NCBI GenBank assembly: GCA_036244855.1
Contig: BQKZ01000376.1
Coordinates: forward strand, 72,423 to 134,087
Direction: 5' to 3'
Origin: Temnopleurus reevesii
Taxonomy: Eukaryota > Echinodermata > Echinoidea > Temnopleuroida > Temnopleuridae
Length of the DNA stretch: 61,665 nucleotides
The notes under the pieces were generated by a model. That model had not been told where the DNA came from. It was given only the letters and a program-made list of their open reading frames with translations, and ran no database searches. How positions within the stretch are numbered: position 1 is the stretch's first letter; every line of letters starts with the position of its first letter. Positions 32,601 to 44,600 of the stretch are shown piece after piece. The translations under genes were made by a program, and so were the position numbers.

Positions 32601-35600
32601 AGACAATTAGGGATGATCATTTCACTTACGATGAGATGGAGTATCCGATGGGAATGAGACAGATGAGGAAGGTGACGAGGAGGATCACCATGAAGAAGAT
32701 ACCGGAGCGTGTCGCTCTGAACGGTCGCGATGAAGGCACCATGTTATATAACAAACTCCACTTCTTGAAGTAGAAGAAGATGAAACACTTCATCACACAG
32801 ATTGCTGGAAGCAGAGGGCTGTAGAAGGACCCAACCCTGAAAAGGAAATGAAAACAAAGCTAGTTAGCTCTCAAGGGGCACGAGGAAGGCACCAAGTTGT
32901 ATAACAAACTCCACTTCTTGAAGTAGAAGAAGATGAAACATTTCATCACACAGATTGCTGGAAGCAGAGGGCTGTAGAAGGACCCAACCCTGAAAAGGAA
33001 ATGAAAACAAAGCTAGTTAGCTCTCAAGGGGCACGAGGAAGGCACCAAGTTGTATAACAAACTCCACTTCTTGAAGTAGAAGAAGATGAAACATTTCATC
33101 ACACAGATTGCTGGAAGCAGAGGGCTGTAGAAGGACCCAACCCTGGAAAGCAGATAAAAACAATGATAGTGAAATGCAGAAACAGTATGTACTGTATGTA
33201 TCTACAAGGTACCAGACTTGACGAGCATTTATGCTACTTTCTGGTTCCTTTTGTCCTCTATCCTTATTATATATTTGTGTATTATATACAATATATTTGT
33301 TATATGGATGTTTGTGGATAAATAAAAATTTCAAGTTTCAACAATTAAAACTGTAGTTTATGCTTGGCCTACAAAAGCAACATGACAATGTCGAACAGTA
33401 TTTACCTAAAACTGAAGATAATTTTCTGGACTTAAACAAGTGGAACATAGAACATGAAGATCATAACCACCAACCCCCTATAAACCTATATTCACCTCTC
33501 CCATGTTGTTGCTTTCATTATCCACATATAAAGAGACTATTTATCATAAGCATCATTATCATAATGATAATAAACATCACTATAATCATCATCATCATCA
33601 TCATCATCATCACTGTCACCGTCACCCTTACTCTTAATATGCAGTCATCGTCATTATCAACATCACCATCACTATAACTAGAAAATTAATTAATAAGCTT
33701 ACCAGCACAAGGCTTGTGAATAGACGATGGCTAGCACATTCTTTGGAATCTCAAACTCCATCTGACCCAAAGCCTTTGCAACTCCACACCGACAATACTT
33801 GGCTGCAAGTCTGTTCAAGAAAGAACAATCAATTATCATTAGCACTTCAAAGTAGTTACTGTTGATTACTCAAGCTTCATAATTTTACTTGTAAGATATT
33901 GAAATACAATTGTAGAAGTTTATGAAATATTTTTAACAGCTCTGTAACAACTCCCTGCTTGATTAAATGTGTATTTTAATAAAGAAAGAAGAAATAATAT
34001 TTACTTTCGCACTTCAAAGGATTTCCAGTCAATATCGCAATTTTGACCCAATTTCACTTTTAAATATTGAAATATACTTGTCATTATTCTTGAAATATCT
34101 TTAACTACAGCACTGTAACAACAGCTCTGTAACAACTCCCAGCTTGATTAATTGTATATTTCTTTGTCAACATTAATGTAAAATGACAGTTGATACGATG
34201 TAATTATAGAGCAGACTTTAATCAAGATATAAAAATAAACTTAATGAAGTATGGGTGATTCAATAAGCAGATCAACCTTTTTGGGTGTCCATCCAATTTC
34301 TCCCCATTTACTTCATTCTATGAATTACTTGAGCCATTAATCATTAGGAATCCTACTGTAAGATAAACAAAATCTACAAATAAAACAAAGCAATGTAATG
34401 TTATTTCAGGAAAGTATTTTGAACAGGGGTCAGATGTACATAATATTACCATAACTTTCCATAAAATACTATGCTCAATATCGGAAAATAAAGACAGAAA
34501 TTTTTTTTTAATAATACTTACTTCCTTGGGAACTCTACTAATACAATGACCAATACAACTGCTGCAAAGTCAGTGATCGTCAGCTTGTAGAATTCTCGAC
34601 CTATGTAGGTCTCCCAACACTGTGAATAAGAAAATGAAACATTCACATTATTTTATTCCTGTATCGATGTAAAGTACAGTATTACAGTTTAAGCTGAAAA
34701 TATTTTCATTTTCACAAATTGTTAAGGGCTTGGTTTCGCGAAAGTTTCATCTCTATATGATGCACATTCATATGTGTACAACCATGATAAAAGATGTGAA
34801 AATAACAAATATTTTGGACTGATTTTCCTCCAGCATGGAATATCTAGCATCTTTTAAATATTCTATATTTAAGTGATGATATCCGGTAACAAGAATACTA
34901 AAGATAAATAACAGAATATAATTATATTCATTGATCGACCAGAGTTGTAAGAAAATGACAATATCTGACAAAAAAGACTTAACACCAATTAATTATAAAC
35001 TGAATCATGAAACCACAAAAAAAAAAAGAATTCAACTAGACCCAAAACACAACGATTTTGTTCAACCCAATTTGAATACTTGATTAATTTGTTGCTTTCA
35101 CAGCTGATAAGTACCTTTAAGTCACTAGGGCAGACATTGCATGGTGCACTGGCCGTACCTGGACACACAATTTGAGGGTAGAGAGACACTCAGAACACAA
35201 CCAAGGAAGCCAATCTCAAAAAAATATTGTCCTTTAACTTGTAAATGACTTATACTAACCTAGATAATACTGTGTGGTCCCAATTTGAACATAAGCATTT
35301 GTTGCTTTCACAGTTGATACATACCTTTAAGTCACTAGGGCAGACATTGCATGGTGCACTGGCAGTACCCGGACAGACGATTTGAGGGTAGAGAGACAGG
35401 AAGAGCACAACCAAAGAAGCAAGTCTCAAGAATACTGTCCTGTAGGGTGAAAGGGAATCAATATTTTGGGTCATAAAATGAGGAAATGAAATATGGCTGA
35501 TTTAGTCCCTAATGACATGATTGTTTTTCATGTCGGCACTCTATCACACAACTTCAGTGTGTGTTCCCTTGCGGCCAATGAAGACAAGATGAGTACATTT

Positions 35601-38600
35601 TTTTATTCAAAATGTTGTTCAAAAGGGCCAAGGTACATCAGATAGGGAAAAAATCCCCCTAATATCTCAAGGAGAGCTGTTAATTTGTTTGTTTGTTTGT
35701 ATGTTTGTACTACTACTCCTCCAAGATCCCTGTCCTCCCAGATCCTTGAGGGGATCTTGACCAAACTTGGTGGGTGTATGTAGGGGAACCCCAGAATTGC
35801 CCTTGAGGGGTTGGTTTAGTGAAAGGTCAAGGTCATTGGGGTCAAAGGTCAATTTTTCGTATCTCCGGACTCCCTGGACCGATTTAGACCAAACTTGGTG
35901 GGTGCATGTAGGGGAACCCCAGAATTACCCTTGAGGGGTTGGTTTAGTGAAAGGTCAAGGTCATTGGGGTCAAAGGTCAATTTTTCATATCTCCGGACTC
36001 CCTGGACCGATTTAGACCAAACTTGGTGGGTGTATGTAGGGGAACCCCAGAATTGTCCTTGCTGTGTTGGTTTTGTGAAAGATCAAGGTCACTGGAGTCA
36101 AAGGTCAATTGACAATTTTTCATATCTCAGGACTCCCTGGACCGATTTGGACCAAACTTGGTGGATGTATGAAGGTTGGCCCCAAGATTGCCCTTGAGGG
36201 GTTCACTTTCAGAAAGGTCAAAGGTCAAGGGGTCAACAAGTCTTATTTCCATATCTCTGTTCTCTCTTGATAGCTTTCAACAAAACTTGACAGTTAGGGG
36301 GCGCTTGGGCGCTTGGCTTGGGCAGCCACAAATGATAAATGACCCCTCCCCATCTCACCCTTCACACACAGTGTATGTGTATAAAGTATAATCTCATTTC
36401 CTGTTAAACAATAGGCCTACAGTGTATGCAAAATACAACCACGCAGCATATTTATACACGCATAGCAATACTGTTTGGTTATATAACACTCATCTCGCCC
36501 TTCACACACAGTGCATGTGTGTTAGGCCTACAGATCAGAGAAAGTCCATCAACGAGGTCAGAAAGGTAGGTTAAAATGACATTTTGACCTTAATTCTTCA
36601 ATTCCCCTACCCATATATTTGCCCACACATCATGGCATAATGACAGTCAAGTACAGAATATTTATAAAGAATTCAATTTCATATCCCTCTGTCAATTTTA
36701 ATCATTTTCATAAGTCAAATATGTATCTTCCTTTATGTCTACCTCGAAAAAATGTGAGAAAGTTACATGATTACCACATAACACTTACACAAAACTGCTA
36801 GCGATACCCGGCGTTAAAACGAAGGGGTTAAAAGTACAGTAAGTCTCCAGATACCAGTACTATAAATTTATCATTATAAATGGTGATCTCACTGTCCCAA
36901 TTGCAAAACAGCAATTTTGCAATTTTCACAAAATTTGTATGAGTCGTGATCAAGTATAAATCTAATTTGTTATTGTGAGCTATTATCATTTCTTCATTGA
37001 CATTAATCTAAAAATCTATCTCACATCTTTCTATGAGTGAATAACTTCATAACGTTACATGTACACCATTCCTCAATAAAGAACCTTACCTGATCAAGGT
37101 AATACTGATCTCAAACTGCGGGCTGTAGTCTTCGAATCGGACAACGACGTTGAAGATCATCGGGACAACACCATTGAGCAGTGTGATGGTGATGGAAGGC
37201 AGGTAGCTTATTAGCAGAGAGGCAAAGGCATCAGTGGTCACAGGCTTGCTAGAGTTCTACAAAAATTGATATTGAAATAGATTTGAATTTAGATCCCCCA
37301 AAAAAATCTGTTTATGGTGTTATCCATATATGTGACAAAGTCCTAGAAGCGTGCAGAAAAATAATCATATCAAAATCACATTTCTAGCATAATACATGCA
37401 TGTATGCATATACATTTTTCTCCCTCATGTTCAAACCATCTCATTCCTGTAATTACATGTATCACTTGGGGTACCGGGTGAATGGGGGCACGAAATTAGG
37501 GTAAAATGGTTGCCATTTTTGGGGGGAGGGGGTAGGTATAGGGCTTTTCAGCACCATTAGGGGCACAAAACAACTAAGCCAAAAAATGTGGGGTTACTTA
37601 ACCTCCTCAACAACATTTTTTTATTCCTTTCATTTCTTTACAATTACATCTTCAGCATTAAAAATCTGTCAAATGAGGACAGCTGAGCAAATCTCAAGGA
37701 AAATTTTAGGGGAGCTAAATTGGGTCTTCATGTAAATAAGATTGGGGTTCCAAGGGGCGCTATAAATCACTCCCCCCCCCCCCCCAAANNNNNNNNNNNN
37801 CCCCCCCCCCCCCCCCAAATAAAAAGCATTTAATGGAAGCTTTAGGAGAGCAATTGCTCTTATTCAGCCCCTGCCATGTAACAAGGATTTCTTACCAAGA
37901 CGGCAAAGTCGGTGGTAAAGTAGATCAGGTATCCAGCTCCGGCTAAGACGAGTAGCACAAGGAGATTGAGGAAGATCCGCAAGAAATACAGCTTGCACTT
38001 CTGTTTGGTGGTACGCTTAGCACGCTTCAATGCCAATCTCTCCTCCTCTAAGGCAGTCTGTACACAAAAAAAGGAGAAAATAATAATAATACACAAAATT
38101 CATACAGCACTTAATATCGAACAGGTTCAAAGCGCTTCACATAATAATACATTCAATCCTTAAAAACCAAGATAAGAGATACATTTCACATTTGTATTCT
38201 TTATGTCCAATTCGTATGTTGCATAAAAGCTCACTCAAACATGTTTCTATGATCTGATGAAGAGCCGGAATAATGCCTCTAGCACCATCTTTTGTTAACA
38301 CAAGCATAAAAGAAATGTTGTCTTCAAACAATCAGCGCCTGTAAGTTTTGTATTGATTGCCATGTAGACATACCGTATGAGTTCCAGTTTCCGGCCCCTT
38401 GAACAGTTTTGCTCTTCCACAAGTCACAAGATCCAGCATTTCAAGTTTATTTTCAGGTTATTATTAAGCCGAAATTCTGGGCTTTTAATTGGTGTGCATA
38501 ACTTGATGAATGGCGCCCGTATATTTGCACAGCAATTGGCAAACGGCAAGCGACATGGGGCGGGTGTTTCCGACCACCTGCCTGGTGATTTGAGCCTCCA

Positions 38601-41600
38601 TAGGGATTGTGTTCAAGCCTGCATGCGCTTATTAATGCGGGCTCATCTAACTTAAGTGCGCGCCATAGAAAAACTGCATCAGGTTTGGGGGCCGGTGACA
38701 CCCCCATGGTCGGAAACAGGTGCTCATACGGTACCCTCTAACGACTTGGCCAAAACAGGCTCAATTGATACCAAAGCAAATAAGTAACAAAGCAACGACA
38801 AAAGAAAGAAAGAAAGAAAAGAGAAAGAAACTCATAGTTTCTCTCTTTAAGAGTGTTATACTCACAGTAATTTCGTAGTGGATGCTACGATGTTTGAGAT
38901 AGCAATTGTTGAAATCTGTGAGTGAGTAGTCCCAGCCTGCAAACACTTGATTACAATACTTGTAAGAGGTATCCTCTCTATTCGCCATACTATCTTTGAA
39001 GCCCTTCGCAGTACTACAAAAGAAAACATACACAAATACAATTGTATCATCATTAACAATGATTTCAAGGCTTAAAAGGATTCTGAGTGAGTAGTCCCGG
39101 CCTGCAAACACCTGATTACAATACTTGTAAGATGTATCCTCTCTAATAGCTAAACCGTCTTTTAATCCCTTTGCAGTACTATAAGAGAAAGCATTAGCAT
39201 ACACAAATACAATTGTATCATCATTAACAGTGATTTCAAGGCTTAACGGTTTTCTGAGTGAGTAGTACCAGCCTGCAAACACCTTATTACAATACTTGTA
39301 AGACGTATCCTCTCTATTAATAGTCATACTGTCTTTGAATCCCTTTGCAGTACTTTAAGAGAAAACATACAAAAATACAATTGTATCATCATTTACAGTG
39401 CTTTAGTCCCAGCCTGCAAACACCTGATTATAATACTTGTAAGATGTACATTGTATCCTTTCTGTTGGCCATACTGTCTTTAAACCCCTTTGCAGTACTA
39501 TCAGAGAAAACATACACAAATACAATTGTATTATCATTTGCAGTAATTACGTTTTGGAAGCAAATAAGGGATCTACATATATATCATGAAGATATAATAC
39601 AGTTACAGTTTTGAGGAAATCATATTTGTGATTGAATTTTTTGGGGGAGGAGGGCTACTGTCACCGATTCATCTGATTGGTTAGTGAGAGTTACAGTGAC
39701 TACATGTACACTACTAAAATTGTATTGGAGCGGATGACATCATTCAATTGCCGAAATAACTCATTTGTGAAAATGATGACAGTGTGTTTGATGATGTCCA
39801 TAACAATTACAGTTGGTTATTTACATATAAATAAATATAAAACCTTAATTGAAAATTTATTCACACATTTAAGAGTGGTCCCAAACTTTTTTTAGAAGTG
39901 TATCATATATCCAACAATCAAACTCTCCTCTGGAGAAGATATAATTTATACGTAGGAGTGCTTCAACATGAAAACATAAATCAATGATTAACCATCACAA
40001 TTACAGAGATAAGTATGACCATAGCTACATTTGTAGGCAGCATAGAATATCCTAGGACAATATAACTCATTTCTGATCCATAATTTATCATTGGAAAGTT
40101 ATAAATGGGACAGATTTATTGATGTTTGTCAGAGACAGACTAATAATCATACAATTTAATTGCATTTGTGACGAAGGGGATGTTGCAGAAAAAGTTGTGT
40201 TTAAACGCAACTCAGAAAATTAAACGCAAGTACTAGTATGCGTGTCCTGACTGGTTGAAAATGAGTTGCGTTAGATTTTCTGACTTGGGTTTAAACGCAA
40301 CTTTTTATGCAATAGGGCCCAGCACCAATGAAGAGACAAGTAATTATTGATCCAATTTATGCAGGTAATCTTTTATTCAGCAATATATAGAGCCTTCAAC
40401 CTTCTGAACTATTAGTGAGTAAGATTACTATTAGGAATTAGATTTCAGATGAATGACTTGACAAGTATAATTTGTTCTCATGCTATCTCTGATGAAAAAA
40501 TATTTGGTTATGCTGTTTGACTATTGACATGCTCATTTCTATTTCTAAAGGATATGCAATACATTTCAAGCAAAATATTCTGTCCCTACAGAGGACTTTA
40601 TAAGTGAAGTCGAACATCATGAGCACACTTATGAGGAAGTAGCTGATGGTTGCGAGGAGGTACAGAAGGTTATAAAGGTTAAGGTTGATGATGATGACGG
40701 CATGGCCAAGCCCCAAACTTATGACCTCCCCACCCAATGGGATGAGCAACACTTGGCAACACACAAGTTTCAATTAATAAACAAATAATAATTTAGACTC
40801 ACTAGTTGACCATCATTGGCAAACTAATGAGAAAGAAACTGAAGGTTGCGGGGAGGTAAGCTAGAGGAAGGTTGTTTTATGTATAAGGGTGATTATAGCG
40901 CAACCAAGACTAGGACTTATGACCTATAAGGGACATGCTTTAATAGCAATATATTTCATACATAAACTTCTATTAATAAAGAGGTTAGACTCACTAGTTT
41001 ACCATCATCAGCAAACTGATGAGGAAGTAATTGATGGTTGCCAGTAGGTATACCAGAGGAAGATAATATATGTTAGGGTTGATGATGACAGCGCAACAAA
41101 GACAAGGACTTATGACCAACCAATCACAAGAGACATGCTTTGCAACATATTTCATACACAAATTTCTATCAATAAAGAAGACTTTATACTCACTAGTTGA
41201 CCATCATCAGCAAACTGATGAGGAAGTAACTGATGGTTGCTAGGAGGTAAGCCAGAGGAAGATTGTAAAGGTTTGGGTTGACAGTGATGGTGCTGTTCTC
41301 GGCCAGGAAGAATTCCNCATCATTTACAGTGCTTTAGTCCCAGCCTGCAAACACCTGATTATAATACTTGTAAGATGTACATTGTATCCTTTCTGTTGGC
41401 CATACTGTCTTTGAATCCATTCGCAGTACTAACAGAGAAAACATACAAAAATACAATTGTATCATCATTAACAGTGATTTCAAGGCTTAACGGATCTGTG
41501 AGTGAGTAGTCCCAGCCTGCAAACACTTGATTACAATACTTGTAAGAGGTATCCTCTCTATTCGCCATACTATCTTTGAAGCCCTTCGCAGTACTACAAG

Positions 41601-44600
41601 AGAAAACATACAAAAATACAATTGTATCATAACTAACAGTGATTTCAAGGCTTAACGGCTTTCTGAGTGAATAATCCCAGCCTGCAAATACTTGTAAGAT
41701 GTATCCTCTCTATTTGCCATACTATCTTTGAATCCCTTCGTAGTACTACGTACAGGAGGAAAGAGACAAAAATACAATTGTATAATCATTTACAGTAATT
41801 TCAAACATCCAAATGTAATTAAGATACAATCAGAATATTTTTTTTCTCTTCACTATTTCAAATCAAGTATTTCTCCAAAACCTCAGAAACGGTGTCCCCA
41901 GTAATTTTACACTGCCAACTTCACTAGAGATATATTTCATTAACACACTTTCCATTAAGGCGCAAACTTCCGACCTCCCAACATGATTTTGTGAGCAATG
42001 CTTGGAAATATTTTTCATACTTCAGACTCACTGGTTGACCATCATAGGCAAACTAATGAGAAAGTAGCTGATGGTTGCTAGGAGCTATGCCAGAGGAAGA
42101 TTGTAGAGGGTTGGGGTTGATAGTGGTAAGGCAACTAAGACTAGAACTTATGACCAACTGATCATGAGGGACATGCTTAGCAATGTATTTCCTACACAAA
42201 CTTCTATCAATAAAGAAGACTTTATACTCACTAGTTGACCATCATCAGCAAACTGATAAGGAAGTAACTGATGGTTGCTAGGAGGTAAGCCAGAGGAAGA
42301 TTGTAGAGGTTTGGGTCGACAGTGATGGTGCTGTTCTCTGCCAGGAAGAATTCCGGTGAGTAGTAACCGTAGAAAAGCGGCGTCTGCTCCATCCAACCCT
42401 AAATGTAAAACAAAGAGACGAGTATAATATAGTTGATTGACTGATTGATTGATTGATTGATTGAATTCCATTTCATTCACAGTCAAAATGGCAAGAGACA
42501 GTACAATTTAAATTCAATGTAAATTGAATAAAACAATAATTATGAAAGACCAATTTTTTCTATTGATAAAGTGGAAGGGCATGCAAAAGAAGCAAAGCTT
42601 GGAGGATGCATGCACCTGAAAGAAACTAGTACATAAAAAGGGAAAAAGATACAGTAAACTGCAGAACGAAAATAAAACGGCAAGCATAAATATGAAAATA
42701 AACAGTGTATGGCTTTATTATCTATACATCTGCCCTACTTGACAAAAGAAAAGAACTCTGAAAAACAAATTTGGTAGTAAAAACACTGTTGCTTTCATTT
42801 GATGTGTCTACATTTTGAAAAGTAAGGGTCATGTGACCTAGATTTGTTGTACACAATTTGTACTTTGTATCAAATTGATCTTGTTGACCTGTTTACAATA
42901 ATAAATCATTCAAATTATAATACATTCAGTGAGTTTATGCATTTAGGAAAGATTTTTTTTTGTTTTGAATGTAAATTTTTATGTTTATGTATTGACTGAT
43001 GTACTATTTTAATTTGCGGAGTTTTGTTATTTTTCTATGTTATCAGTGTAAATATTTATGTATAAGTTTTTACTGATTGCTAAGTTTTGTTATTGTATAT
43101 GTTCATGTACTTTTTATCATGCAGGAGCTCTCATTATATACCAGCCATCTTGTGAGGCCATCCTGCTATTTGATCAATGAATAAATTAAGATATGTTTTC
43201 ATAAATAAATAATTAAATGAGCGTGCCTATAATAGCCACCCAAAGAATATAAAAAGTGGCTTAGAACTATAGACAAGATCTACAACACACATTTCCATCT
43301 GGAGGGAACCAATTATGTGGTCACTATAGACATATAGCCGCTAAACTAGGTTTGAATGTATAATCATGCAGTAAGAATTTGAATTTAGACATCCTGTTTT
43401 TATACATTTCTTTTCTCTTCTTTGTATAGCAATACTTGTGAATGGTGACATTATTGGTACAGTGTAGATATCCCTTTTGTTTCCCATTTTATCAAAATAT
43501 GTATACAGTCAAACTTCTCAATAGTAGCCGTTCAATGGAAAGAAAAGAAGTAGCCACTGAAGACAGGTAGTCACTATATACAGTTTGCAGTTGGCCGATT
43601 AAACAGGTTTGACTGTTCTCGTAAATCCAATCTCTCCCACTGATGAAAAAAACAAAAACAAGTGTTGGAAAGAGACACAAAAACCCATGTTTACACTTAT
43701 AATAAAATACATCGCATAGATCTACATACAAATAGGGGTCATTTTGAAGAAGGTAGGGTAATAAAATCTACTGCCTTTTCACTCATTCATTGCCTCATAT
43801 TATTCTTTTTAGTATGTCAACTAATAAAAGAGACTCAATCTACAGTAAATTATACATTTTGCTAAACATGTTCTTTGCTTTTCATGATAGCCTCATTACA
43901 AAAATACAACATTGTGATGATAACAGGCAATAGTTTTCTTTCAGCAAGAACTTCTTTTACTTTAATTGTTGTGTGATTCTTTTTTTATTTTGTATATTTG
44001 CATTTTATTGTAGTTTGGTTCAATCTCATTGTAATAACCTATTTTGTACGAGTGTAAATTTCTATCTAATCTTGTATTAATGTGTAAGCCTGTATCAGCT
44101 TTAAGCAGCGATGTTGAATTTCATTAAAAGCTTTATTCAAATGCATATGAAGTAAAACCAACAAGACCTCTGTACATCAATGTCATACTTTAGATAATAG
44201 TCATTAATTTGATGAATGATAATCAATCATATGACTAATATTGGGTAGATAAAGGGTGGTTTCCCCCCAGTGCCAATATCATCTCAAGCATTATTACTAT
44301 TTGCTTGCTTCAATAACCTTTAGTATTGGGCAAACAATGGCTGGCTACCGACATGATTTCTGCGATAAACTAGGATAACATATCCTGGAATACGCCCTAC
44401 AGTCCTAGTTATACACTTGCTCAGGCTAAAAAGGAATCATTTTTTTGTGCAATGATTGATTTCTTTTTCTTTTTTGATAAGTTCATTCATTCAGAAAAAG
44501 ACCATTACTTTCATATTTCAAAATTGCTTTTTAAAAGACACAGTAATTGTAAAAAGATGATGAACATGGAGAACATGAAGAACCCTTCATACCGGTAATT

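Larger units (their letters stand above)
23402..34607. repeat. Copy B of the ~12-kb direct duplication (probable allele)
   Basis: Collinear with 11227-23399 and continuous with the rest of the TMC gene, so this is the copy that carries the full gene. It lacks the insertions at 12417 and 14065, has its own MITE at 23700-23827, and has one more 153-bp unit at exon 15. Confidence 0.9.

Noticed and set aside
35895..36391. Open frames with repeated LRTPWTDLDQTWW text
   Set aside because: Products of the 128-bp minisatellite; same words recur because the DNA repeats.
38240..38300. Second hammerhead motif (CTGATGA near 38252)
   Set aside because: No GAAA core or pairing stem I follows; only the seven-base match is present.
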